Below are positions 22,350 through 31,536 of a stretch of 34,855 nt of DNA, in pieces. Source of the stretch: Salisapilia sapeloensis (lineage: Eukaryota > Oomycota > Peronosporomycetes > Peronosporales > Salisapiliaceae). Numbering within the stretch: the first letter of the stretch is position 1; each line of letters starts with the position of its first letter. Both the position numbers and the translations under genes were made by a program. Below the pieces are notes generated by a model. It was not told the origin of the DNA, searched no databases, and saw only the letters and a list, made by a program, of their open reading frames with translations. Where the stretch lies: positions 1 through 34,855 of the forward strand of contig JAADVB010000206.1 of the NCBI GenBank assembly GCA_023334545.1, in the 5' to 3' direction.

Positions 22350-24138
22350 TTATTCCACTGCATCTAAAAACTCTTCATATTCCTTGCGCACGACCAATGC
22401 TTCCTGTAGCCTCTTCTCGAGTTCCTCTGACGTAAGCTCATCCGTCTCTTGCTTTCGTTGTTTGCAAATGCATTTTGCTTTCCTGCGCTTACACTTTCGA
22501 CACATAGTGTCGTCCTATCGATAGATAAGTAAAGAGTGTATCGTGTGCCAGGTGGGAGACGTACCTCTTCGCTCGTGTCTGCACTCTCTTCGATGATCTC
22601 CACCTTTTGTATCGGAGCGACGTCTGTATCGACTGGAATCTCATCGGCATTCGGGAGATCGTAGAAGAGCGACATGAGCTGCCCTACTTCATGCGCATCT
22701 AGCTTAAGTAGCTTTTGCGTCCTCTCTCTATCGATTACAGTCGTTAGCACATCAATAGGCATGATGGTGTATGGTAGACATACCCTAGATCGCCAGTGGT
22801 GACATCCTCTGGTCGCTTTCCATGTGCTGCCAATAGCACTAGCGCTGCAATACACGTCCACTACATCCTCGTCAGTAACGTCTATTTAGATCGTAGAAGA
22901 AGGCGGTACCTGATGAGCATTCCTAGAGTCCACAGCCTCTCGTAATGCAAAGCTTTGTGCGATATGATCAAACTTTTTCATCACATATCGATCGGTACTT
23001 AACGCTAATTCTTTTGCAACGACAGGTAATGGTCGATGAATCACGACTGAGAGTGCATTCCATCGCTGCACGCGAACGTGTTGATTCACTTTCTCCGTCT
23101 CGCCTTCTTCTTTCTCTGGAAGAGGAAGACGGAGAGATAGGAGCTGCGTCTCCTGTGTGATCCAACTTGACATCATTCGCCAGAGATTGGCGAAATGAGG
23201 TAAATCATGGATCGTCACCTCTTCTTCATCGTCACAATCGGAAATATCGAAACTACTGACGGAAGAAGCTCCTTCTGACTCTGCATCACTTTCGTCACTG
23301 TCACTAACTACTAGTTCCTCTTCTTTCTCTCCGTCTTTCTGAAGTAGAGCTTCGACTTTCTTTGCCATACGCTGTTTATGCGATGGAAAGACAAATCCTT
23401 CAATGTTGACGGCTTGACTAGCATCTGGGAAAGATCTGTCTGGTTCCTTGCTTTCATTCTCTTGTATCTGCATGGGTGTCTTGGACGACAAGGAAGGTGG
23501 GACGGACAGAACAGAGGAATGAGACGGTTTACTACTTCTTTCAACGATACCAAGATCGTCCGTTTTAGACCAAATAGTCTTGGCTTTTGGCACAGATGCG
23601 GACTTGTTTGTTGGAATAGTGTTTGTGGAAGGAAGTTCCTGAAATGGATTCGGTCGGTCCGAACCAAATACTTCTCTTAGAGATGGTACTAGCTGCGGTG
23701 GCTTCGTTGCTAGCTTGGATGCAAATACCTTGGCTTTCTATCATGATGCTGAGGTTGGTATGATAGATATTATAAACTTACTGGATATCAAACCTCTAGG
23801 CAATGGGAGGAACAGAATTTATTCTCGTGCTGCGCATCATAAATCTCTTTTCTGGCAAGCGAGACACGATATTTTGCTGCATTTCTACCACATACATCTT
23901 TGTAAGCACCAAGAGTCGTATAAGTGTATATAATAGAGCCTTACATAGGTAATTGATTGGAGCATGGTGGGAAGCCACAGAGACCTTGGACAGATCGTTC
24001 CTCAAATACAGTTTCCATGTGCTTTGGCTGGAGAATTTTGGCACACCGGTCCAAGTACTCGAGTGGAATGCCACCGTAGATCAAAGTGGACATGAGGACG
24101 AATCCTTCTCGCACATTAGAGCCATCGACCTCGGTCAT
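22350..24138 (-). CDS. RPAP2/RTR1-family RNA polymerase II CTD phosphatase
   Basis: Exons in coding order are 24138-23945, 23884-23794, 23737-22910, 22860-22784, 22727-22565 and 22514-22350, giving at least 505 residues; introns are 49-60 bases. The N-terminal RTR1 zinc domain is rebuilt only by splicing: LDRCAKILQPKHMETVFEER, then CGFPPCSN and, from the next exon, KYRVSLARKEIYD and FCSSHCLE, giving the Cys pairs that bind zinc in this family. A long acidic/Ser linker follows (SDSDESDAE), then a helical C-terminal region and a basic Cys-rich tail (CRKCKRRKAKCICK). Expected to remove phosphate from the Pol II CTD and assist Pol II import. The start is uncertain: the frame is open upstream to a TAG at about 24184 that could be a splice acceptor, so a short first exon may be missing. 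The stop codon lies within AATAAA. Confidence 0.88.
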
Positions 24139-24505
24139 TCTCACTTCTTTGTTCGTGTCGATCAATTCTTGTCTCGAATGGTGCTACTTTTACGAGATTC
24201 AATATAAAATAAATAAACGGAGTGTGTCAATATAAATATCAAAGAAAAGATGCGGTCTTCTAGAAGAAACATCCATAAAATTCCAATTGTTGCCAGTTCA
24301 TAGAAATTTATCCACGCAAGTTCGTAGAGAAAGTGCCAACTTTAGTATCGGAGAAAGGTCCGGTACGCTGTCTACTAGCACTTTTCTCCTCCACGAGAAC
24401 TACTAGCATTGAATACAAGCTCCAGTGTTATTTACATACATCCCAGTCTACTGGAGACAAGTAGCATCAAGGAGAAGAGCTTCCAAAGGAGTCGTATAGA
24501 AAAGC
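24139..24505. promoter_or_regulatory. Divergent spacer, RPAP2-like / UBC12-like
   Basis: AT-rich from about 24190 to 24330. It may hold a first exon of the RPAP2-like gene as well as both promoters. No other feature seen. Confidence 0.35.
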
Positions 24506-25411
24506 ATGAGTGGGACGATGTACATTCGCTCGGACTTTGCCGCCCTGCGTGTGCAAAAGGACATTAATGAAGTATCTAAGTTATTCTAGAGTACGAATGC
24601 AACGATTATTAATACTTGTTCTTGTGCTTATAGCTCGCAAAAGCGAAATTCACGTGTGCACAAGCGACGACGGGGATCGAGTTTCCTGATGGGATGGATA
24701 ATATGCTCCACCTCGTCTTCACAATCGCTATTGCCGACACTGCTGGTCCCTATGCCAATGGCAACTTTACTTTTTATGTGAATATCCCAAGGACATATCC
24801 CTTCCATCGTACGATCCTCTTATCATCTTCCAAAAGTACTGTACTAAAGTCTCTTGCCTATAGCTCCAAGCGTCAAGTGCCTTACAACGTAAGCTTTGCA
24901 TCTATCGAATCTGAATCAAGATACTTATCTCTCTTCTAGCGTATGGCATCCGAATGTGGATTTAAACACAGGAAAAGTAATGATGCCGATCTTGGCGAAA
25001 GACTGGCGACCCGTCCTGAGCATTAACACGGTCCTCCTTGGTCTCCAGGTACGTCTATCACCCACAGAATCCATCACACGGTAACTAACGTCGGTACAGT
25101 TAATCTTTGTCGAGCCAGGTATCGACTACGTTTTGAATCCGACGGCGGCGGAGCAATTGCAGGCAGACCCGGACCAGTTCAGACACATGATGCAGCAGAT
25201 GCTGCGTGGTGGAAGGTTCTACGACAAAGATTTTCCTCCACATCCTCGGCAATTGGAACGTTTGAAAACGACTGCGCTGTGCAAGCGTCGGCGTGAAGAT
25301 GAGCCGACGATTGAATCTGTTTCGGAGCAATCGATGGACGAGTGCATGGCATGGCACGCCGAGCCCGTGACGACAATGCCCATGTACAAACGTGCGAGAC
25401 ACTTGGAGTAG
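24506..25411 (+). CDS. UBC12 (NEDD8 E2)-like protein lacking the catalytic cysteine
   Basis: Exons are 24506-24571, 24634-24808, 24864-24888 (25 bases), 24940-25048 and 25100-25411, giving 228 residues. The UBC fold matches UBE2M/Ubc12: RVQKDINEL, NGNFTFYVNIPRTYPFHPPSV, KCLTTVWHPNVDL, DWRPVLSINTVLLGLQLIFVEP, then a helix ending MLRGGRF (compare the MRGG segment of Ubc12). HPN is intact at residues 92-94, but where E2s have G-x-V/I-C the sequence is G100-K-V-M103-M-P-I-L, so the active-site Cys is Met. It therefore cannot form a ubiquitin or NEDD8 thioester by the usual route and should be a UEV-type non-catalytic E2. The Ubc12 N-terminal extension is missing. A C-terminal tail of about 60 residues has basic patches (CKRRRED, YKRARHLE), perhaps nuclear signals. 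Confidence 0.88.
24864..24888 (+). other. 25-base microexon in the UBC12-like gene
   Basis: It is flanked by TAG on the left and GTAAGC on the right and encodes the P-S-V-K-C-L-T segment that joins YPFHP to TVWHPN, exactly the residues expected between these blocks in an E2. Skipping it would change frame and remove a core strand. Confidence 0.8.
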
Positions 25412-26058
25412 TGAAGACGCGTCGATCGTCTTTTCGTCGAGCCTAGTTTGTACGGTGTATTTAAACCTACTTGGTAAGGACGCATGCCGGCGACGGAGTT
25501 AGAGTAAAGACGGAGAAAGTAGGATATTAGAAGTATGATGAAGAAGGATTTTTGCATGCGACATCGAGATATCCATTGTCTAGTGGTCGGATACGTCTGC
25601 CATTCTTGTTCTATAAAAGCGACGTGCACGTGTCCGACTCGATGTACCTGTCATTGGATACTTCCGGTGCCAAACGTCACATAGAGCACTGCTGCGTGTC
25701 TTCAGATGTTGAAGTTGGCGGCACATCCGACGAAGGGCATGGGGCATTGCGCGTGCTTGGGGGTCATCTAAGACCAAGATGCCTGGTCTGTACCATCTGA
25801 CCGAAAGGAAGTGATCGCAAGCTAGCTGTAGTAGGTGCGAAGTATGCCAGCCATTCAGATATCGAATGTACTACAAAGAGACTTCGTAGCAACACGAAAA
25901 ACAAATTCCGTGTGGTGACTAATGTCGACTGTCGCACTTTTGCCTGACGTACCCTCATCCAATCTACAAACGTTGATACGTTTTAAAGACCACTTTCGAT
26001 CGATCCTCAGTTTTCAAGTTGTAACCTATCGCACAAGTGACCACTCTCCATCTAGACT
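25412..26058. other. Intergenic, possible unresolved minus-strand coding
   Basis: Several short overlapping open frames on both strands (for example 25552-25800 plus, 25777-25580 minus, 25958-25764 minus) with no recognisable protein and no consistent splice chain. The minus-strand frames are Arg-rich, as a small organellar protein would be, but I cannot assemble one. Confidence 0.3.
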
Positions 26059-26451
26059 ATGGGTATTCGACCGCAATTTAAAATCGGTGCTTTCCACTTG
26101 CACCAACAAGCTTCTGCGAATGGCGGACATGCTGTGCTGAAGAAGAAGACAAAGTATGTACCACAACTACTGACATCCGAGTCTACGCCCATGGAGCGGG
26201 AAGTTGCGGATGTCAAGGCCAAAGTGTTGCAAAACTACCCGCACAAGCAAATGCGCTTCAGTGTGAGCCACATGTGCCGTGTCGGTGCCCCGATCCGCGC
26301 ACCAAGCGATGTCAGCTGGAACGTCGTGCCGCGCACGGTCGTCAGCGGCAAGGCTGTCCCATTTACGCTGGCAAAGCACAAGTATCGCCGACGAAAGATG
26401 GTCAAGTTCCTCGCACGTATTGAAGAAGAACGACTTCGACCGGTCATGTAG
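26059..26451 (+). CDS. Small basic protein, function unknown
   Basis: A single-exon 130-residue frame starting MGIRPQFKIGAFHLHQQ and ending KFLARIEEERLRPVM. It is strongly basic (KYRRRKMVKF near the end) with His and Lys spread through, and has no transmembrane segment or zinc motif. Size and charge would suit an organellar ribosomal or nucleic-acid-binding protein, but I recognise no family. It is better supported than neighbouring open frames because of its even, soluble-protein-like composition; a minus-strand frame overlaps it (26167-26610) and is less convincing. An upstream open stretch from 25922 is out of frame with it. Confidence 0.6.
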   Translation: MGIRPQFKIGAFHLHQQASANGGHAVLKKKTKYVPQLLTSESTPMEREVADVKAKVLQNYPHKQMRFSVSHMCRVGAPIRAPSDVSWNVVPRTVVSGKAVPFTLAKHKYRRRKMVKFLARIEEERLRPVM

Positions 26452-26942
26452 TACGACTCGATCGATAGGATAGTACCCGATAGCGATAGGATAGCTAGTT
26501 TCAATGCGTCTACCGTCCGCAATGTCTAATGGAGAGCAGGGTTGCCCATGCATGTCATTGATCTTGTTCCCATGCTTGTACAGGACAAATGCCTTAGACA
26601 GCGCGGACATTTCAAATTATTAACAATACACACAAAAATATTTCTCCAAGTATTTCGTTAACTCGTACGTCTCCTACACATCCCTCGCGTAGAGGACGCA
26701 CCATTTGCTATCCAACGAATGTTCCCGAGTAAAATCCACTTTGGAACCTACATGAGATCTCTTTCTGTCTAGATGTACTGCTTTACTATGAAGACGTAGT
26801 GTCTTGAACAGCATCTTTTTGCAATGCATCAATACACAGAGCTTGCGGTGTATCATGACTCGTGCATGGTGGTACTCCCGAATGTGTCAATCACGTATAC
26901 GACCTTTGAGAATCGCATTTTGACAACCATCCAACACGCCAA
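26452..26942. other. Intergenic, with two unsupported small minus-strand frames
   Basis: On the minus strand, 26856-26674 reads as 60 residues ending EHSLDSKWCVLYARDV, and 26610 opens MSALSKAFVLYKHGNK then INDMHGQPCSPLDIA, which faintly resembles an ankyrin repeat. Neither joins to anything recognisable. Either could be a small gene or an exon. Confidence 0.3.
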
Positions 26943-27698
26943 ATGCAGGAGCAGGAGCACGAAACGAGGAGCTCGATCGAGCAATTGCAAAATGATGCTC
27001 AATCTGTGCCTCCAGTCGTTGACCTCATTCGCCAAGAAGCAGATCTTTTCCGTCGATTGATGTACAAAAATCATAATCAGCATCGACGAGCTCCGTACTA
27101 TCACAGTTTGCAGCTTGTGAAACGATGCTTGCGTGATCTACCGCTAAAGCAAGTTCGGTCTGCGTTTATTGAAGCAAATTCACTGCTGACAGACTTGACG
27201 GTCGAAGAGGGAATGCATCATATCTCTTGGAAACGCTTATCCACCGACCTTGTCACCAAAACGGACTCTGTATTAAAGCATTTGGTCTCCATATCCTTAC
27301 AAGCGACCGAGGTAATCCCTTCTCTATATATACTACCATTGCTTTTGTTCATATAGCTTTGCTGTAGATCATCCAAGCGATAAGAAAGGCTTATAAAGGT
27401 ATATATTACGTGTAAGTCAACTAAACTTTTACTTACCTCTTGCGTACGACTAGGCTTGGTCTCTCAATTCGCTCAGACATACTTTATGCCGTTCACTCTA
27501 ATGATGAATGCTATCTTGGCTCGACTCAAGACACTATTCCAGAACATCCTGGTCCTTTCGATTGAACTACATGGTGGTATCAGTCTCCTCTACCTCCATG
27601 AAGTCACCAAGTCCAATCCACTACGTGCCAAAGTCACATCTACTCAACTACAAGGATACCAGCTACCTGCAATAGTTCTTACGATAGCGAATACATAG
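26943..27698 (+). CDS. NEPRO/RMP1-like nucleolar protein
   Basis: Exons are 26943-27311, 27368-27398 (31 bases) and 27454-27698, giving 214 residues; introns are 56 and 55 bases. The core signature is LFRRLMYKNHNQHRRAPYY, the Y-x-N-x-N-x-x-R-R element found in the nucleolus and neural progenitor protein (NEPRO) and in RNase MRP subunit RMP1. The spliced KAYKGLVSQFAQTYFMPF and the helical ILARLKTLFQNIL fit the membrane-like helical region after it in NEPRO. Probable role is pre-rRNA or RNase MRP/P-related RNA processing in the nucleolus; that follows from family only. The C-terminus (from about KVTSTQLQGYQLP) is not conserved to my eye. Its 3' end is convergent with the zinc-knuckle gene. Confidence 0.65.
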
Positions 27699-27828
27699 TA
27701 ATAGAGACAAAATTGGAACGAAAAAGGGAAGAAGCATGCACGGTACAAATGGACTCTTGTCACGACTATTGGAACATTAGGAAAGCTATTCAATGAACCA
27801 ACTAGGTCGACGTGTCTGGTACGTGGGA

Positions 27829-28380
27829 CTACAATGTCTGGAAATTATCCGATTGCATCTCAGTGTCCTCCGACATTGATGTAAAGTGGACTTCCATGCC
27901 CTACATAAGACTTAGTTTTATCTCTTTAATTCATATTAGTCGTACAACTATCGTACCTGAGTATTGAGATCTAGCACACGCGTTGTCATCTCTTCATCCA
28001 TTTCAACTTGGACGCCGACACTCGCTTTTTCAGGAGCTATATTACGATTTAGTCTGAATACATAGAAGTCACATAGAAATAAACGTACGTGCACACGAGC
28101 ATGACTTTTTCGTCAACCCACATCGGTTGCATTTATAGTTGGTAGGCACGAGCGGACACACATGCCCTTTCTTCGGCTCTCCACACTTGCTACAACGATA
28201 ATTGCCTCGATTACGTGCTTTGCCATAGGCATCTCCGACGTCAAACGTAGCATCCGAGTCCATGCCAGTGCCTGAGCTAGTCATAGACACTTGCTGCGGG
28301 ACACTCTGTAGTTGCTGCATGAACCCACTTTCGTTATTCACGCCAGCCATCGGCATGTCGGTGCCCATATTAAAGTTCAT
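27829..28380 (-). CDS. Small double zinc-knuckle-like protein
   Basis: Exons in coding order are 28380-28089, 28036-27957 and 27900-27829, giving 147 residues; introns are 52 and 56 bases. The start reads MNFNMGTDMPMAGVN, followed by a Gln/Ser-rich stretch, then two Cys clusters: YRCSKCGEPKKGHVC (C-x2-C-x6-H-x-C) and YKCNRCGLTKKSCSC (C-x2-C-x6-C-x-C), spaced about 17 residues apart. These look like small zinc ribbons or knuckles that bind nucleic acid or protein. The C-terminal 50 residues are acidic. The frame extends back to an ATG at 28530, but that would start 14 bases from the divergent nucleoporin gene and adds residues unlike the rest, so I prefer 28380. Function unknown. Confidence 0.7.
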
Positions 28381-28544
28381 CTCGTGTCTTCGGACCTTAT
28401 CCTTGATTCTTTCTTTTCTGATTCTGGACTCAGGAAAGAAAAGGTGGTCCACACAACCAGTCGACACCAAACAACACAATTCAAAAAGGTAGGCACGAAG
28501 TCGCGTCGATTCGACCTCTTGAGCAAGCATATCTCGGTCTAGAC
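28381..28544. promoter_or_regulatory. Shared divergent promoter, zinc-knuckle gene / FG nucleoporin
   Basis: 164 bases between the preferred start codons. The size is like the other divergent spacers in this window, which supports the 28380 start. Confidence 0.35.
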
Positions 28545-29600
28545 ATGTCCTTTGGCTTCGGAAGTAATAGTGGTGGAAACACGGGTGGTAGTAGTGGTGG
28601 ATTCAACTTCGGGGGAACGTCACAGTCGGCGGGTGGTAGCTCTGGAAGTGGCTTTGCCTTTGGTGGCTCGAATGCATCCACTTCTCAGCCAGCAGCTAGT
28701 GGTGGCTTCGGATTTGGTAGTACCTCGGCTTCGACGCAGCAATCTAGTAGCTCTGGAGGATTCGGATTTGGTGCCCCAGCTGCATCATCTTCCGGGACGA
28801 CGACAGGTAGTGGTGGATTCGGATTCGGAGCCACATCGTCCACGCCAGCAGCGTCTTCAGGAACGACCGCAGGTACGAGTGGTTTCGGATTTGGAGCGTC
28901 CTCATCAACACCAGCAGCATCCTCAGGAACAACCACAGGTAGCAGTGGCTTTGGCTTCGGAGCGACGTCATCGACTCCGGCCTCATCTTCAGGAACTAGC
29001 AGCTTTAGCTTTGGAGGTACTTCCAGTGCACCTACGACATCCGCAGCCACATCGGCTGGGGGTTCCAGCGGCTTTAACTTTGGCGCCACTGCGACCTCCA
29101 CAACAGACAGCTCTTCTACCACGACCAAGCCATCCTCTGGCTTTGGATTCGGTGCTCCGGCCTCTGGATCAACCGCAAGCACGACGAACACGACCGGTAC
29201 TTCGTCTAGCACTGGTACAGGCAGTGGCTTTAGCTTCGGAGCGACCTCTGCGGCACCGGCAGCCTCTTCTGGTAGCGGCTTTAGCTTCGGTGGCAATAAC
29301 ACGTCGGCTTCGTCATCCTCTGAAGCTACTTCCGCGACTTCATCGACGTCTCAGCCGAGCGGATCGACCACGACGACTGCTCCAGCGACCTCTTCTTCTA
29401 GCAGCTTTAGCTTTGGAGCACAACCAGCGACGTCTAGCTCTTCCTTTAGCTTTAGCGGCATGAGCTCCGGATCCTCTGGTACGTCTGCTGCGCCAACATC
29501 CACGAGCACTAGCTCTAATGCTGGTGGCTTTTCGCTCAACTCGACAACATCTAGCGGTACGAGCACTGCTGCTGGGTCCTTGTCGGCTACTTCAACGTCC
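28545..29600 (+). repeat. FG-repeat coding region, imperfect short repeats
   Basis: A degenerate array coding FGFG/FSFG cores with Ser/Thr/Ala spacers. Several units of about 80-90 bases around 28800-29000 are near-duplicates (the GFGFGA-x-SSTP-A-SSGT unit recurs at least three times), which suggests recent unit duplication. Confidence 0.85.
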
Positions 29601-30335
29601 ACGACTGCGGGTGCAACTGGAGCGTTGACGACGCCGACGGAGGTGGAGAAACCACCTGCAGAGTACATGGGCAAGACAGTCGAGGTACAAGCTCTTTCTA
29701 GTGCACTATGAAAACTTTGTTTTAATTGTTGATGTAGGAAATTATTAATATGTGGAGTGAGCAATTGGAACGCAATGCTGATACGTTTACGACGGAAGCT
29801 GTGAAAGTGAGCATGTGGGACAATGAATTGATCGATTGTCAGAAGAAAGTGGGTGATACGGCCAGTGACGTTCGTCGACTGAATGTGGCACAAAAGGAAT
29901 TGGATACGAACCTCGATACGATCTTTGCATATCAGATGGAACTCAAGTCGACATTGGAGGTAGATTTTGTATACGAACGTTTGTTTATAAAATTTTGATT
30001 GACTTGGATGATAGCAATTGGAAAGTGGTGTCGACAAAATGTTTGAACAACAGTCCCAACTACCACTTGCGGCAGATACGGAGCGAGAGCAGACGTTGCA
30101 GCTGTCGGTCGATCTGGATGATCAGCTAAACTCGATGTCCACGACGTTGAAGGAGACAGTGGAGAAGCTGAACAAGGCGGATCAGGAGGAGACGGATGAT
30201 GATGACCCAGTCGCACAGATTCTCAAGGTCTTGAACGTCCACCAAAACTCGCTCCAATGGATCGAATCGAATGCGGACAATATTAAGGAAGCTATTGGAG
30301 ACTTGTCCAATCGACTTCAGAACTCATCGATCTAA
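28545..30335 (+). CDS. FG nucleoporin, Nsp1/Nup62 type
   Basis: Exons are 28545-29684, 29738-29959 and 30015-30335, giving 560 residues; introns are 53 and 55 bases. The first ~365 residues are an FG-repeat domain of GFGFG, FNFG, FSFG and FAFG units spaced by Ser/Thr/Gly/Ala, the phase-forming permeability region of the nuclear pore. Residues ~380-560 are the Nsp1 C-terminal coiled-coil domain, opening EEIINMWSEQLERNADTF and continuing through helices such as VAQKELDTNLDTIF and QILKVLNVHQNSLQWIE. The layout (N-terminal FxFG, C-terminal coiled coil) is that of Nup62/Nsp1, the central channel subunit that trimerises with Nup54- and Nup58-type partners. The FG domain is encoded by one long exon, and the shift to coiled coil coincides with the first intron. 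Confidence 0.94.
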
Positions 30336-30720
30336 GTAGACAAGATGATTTTTCTACCATTTATCGCATTTTCAGTTGTTTTTGCTCTTATTGGAGGAAG
30401 GTCTAGAGTAACGAGCGGTTGAAATGAGTCTCTTGGCTTTATTGCGAGTAGCTCTATCGTAGCGTCTCGAATGCAAAGTCGGTTTGTGTATGGTATTGCA
30501 TAGTAAGCTAGACACAGACGACTGGTGAGATATCTACCTCTTTCACATGGTCTTCATGATGGATTGGTAAGTGCTATAGATATGACAGTATTTGGATGAT
30601 ACTTTCCCACTCTAGCCAATATAAAGCCATGAACAAGAAGCTAACATTGGCAAATTAGTCTTCATGGTTATTTCTTGTTCAGATGATCTAAAGTCATCTT
30701 ATAGACGCTTCTGACTCGGA
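30336..30720. other. Convergent spacer, no gene seen
   Basis: This holds the 3' ends of the nucleoporin and the first dehydrogenase gene. No open frame, repeat or RNA gene was recognised. Confidence 0.5.
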
Positions 30721-31536
30721 TTACTTTTCTACATCCTGAAGATGGTTGTCAAACGGGGCTTGTGCCATGGATGCTGGCATCTTCCAGGCTGGAAAACGCA
30801 TGCCAGCATCAAGACGGACGTCGGTACCGTTGATGTACGGGCTCTCTAAAATCTGCTGAGCTAGTACGGCGTAGTCATTGACTTGACCTATGCGATATGG
30901 GAACGCAAGCGAGTCCTTTAGTACATCTGGAACCTCGTCTAGTGGAGACATTGGCGTGTTGAAAGAGCCTGGACTGATGGATACGACCCGAATTCCATAG
31001 ACTGCAAGGTCTCTTGCCATGGGGAGAGACATACCCAGGACGCCGGCTTTCGAAGCACAGTAAGCGGAGAGAAAACCAGGTCCGTCGTGTGCTGCTGTTG
31101 AACCAGTGTTGATAATGACACCACGTTCGCCTTCAGAATTTGGCTCGCCTTTCGACATTCGTTCGGCACCTAGACGACAGGTATTAAACGTGCCGAACAA
31201 GTTGACTTCACATAGACGTTTAAAGTCTTCATACGGATATGCTCCAGCAGGGCTTACAACCGGCATACGGCTTTCAATCCCAGCGCAATTCACAAGTACG
31301 TTAATAGGCTTCCCAAAAGCTTTTTCAGCTTCATTTAAGGCCTTGATAACGTCTTCTTCGTTGGCCACGTCTCCACAAACAAAGATAGCATTGCTCCCAA
31401 TTTCTTTCGCGACATCCTCTCCATTGTTGGAAAGATCAAAGATGACTACTTTGGCACCCTGCTTACCAAAACGCATTGCGGTCTCTTTTCCCATGCCAGA
31501 GGCACCGCCGGTAATCATAGCCACTTTCGCTTCCAT
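30721..31536 (-). CDS. Short-chain dehydrogenase/reductase, HSD17B10-like (copy A)
   Basis: A single-exon 271-residue NAD(P)-dependent oxidoreductase. It has the Rossmann motif TGGASGMG near residue 10, an acidic residue after the second strand (VVIFDLS) that favours NAD, NCAG in strand 4, a catalytic Ser in INTGSTAA, and Y-x3-K in SAYCASKAG. The PFDNHLQDVEK tail is shared with copy B. Overall it resembles 3-hydroxyacyl-CoA dehydrogenase type 2 (HSD17B10), mitochondrial in animals; no presequence is evident here. Whether it works in fatty-acid or branched-chain amino-acid breakdown (as the enoyl-CoA hydratase in this window would) is inference only. It lies in tandem with copy B, same strand, about 750 bases apart. 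Confidence 0.93.
   Translation of the reverse strand: MEAKVAMITGGASGMGKETAMRFGKQGAKVVIFDLSNNGEDVAKEIGSNAIFVCGDVANEEDVIKALNEAEKAFGKPINVLVNCAGIESRMPVVSPAGAYPYEDFKRLCEVNLFGTFNTCRLGAERMSKGEPNSEGERGVIINTGSTAAHDGPGFLSAYCASKAGVLGMSLPMARDLAVYGIRVVSISPGSFNTPMSPLDEVPDVLKDSLAFPYRIGQVNDYAVLAQQILESPYINGTDVRLDAGMRFPAWKMPASMAQAPFDNHLQDVEK

Noticed and set aside
27760-27885. Plus-strand open stretch reading KWTLVTTIGTLGKLFNE as an extra NEPRO-like exon
   Set aside because: It overlaps the well-supported last exon of the minus-strand zinc-knuckle gene and would need a weak GTTCTT donor.
28685-29302. 205-codon antisense open frame in the nucleoporin gene (also 29351-30037)
   Set aside because: A mirror of the repetitive FG codons, composed of Pro/Val/Lys/Leu repeats; no independent support.
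28552-29463. 303-codon open frame overlapping the FG nucleoporin in another plus frame
   Set aside because: Arises from the Gly/Ser/Thr-rich codons of the FG repeats; its translation is Val/Leu/Arg/His-rich and low complexity. The FG frame is clearly the real one.
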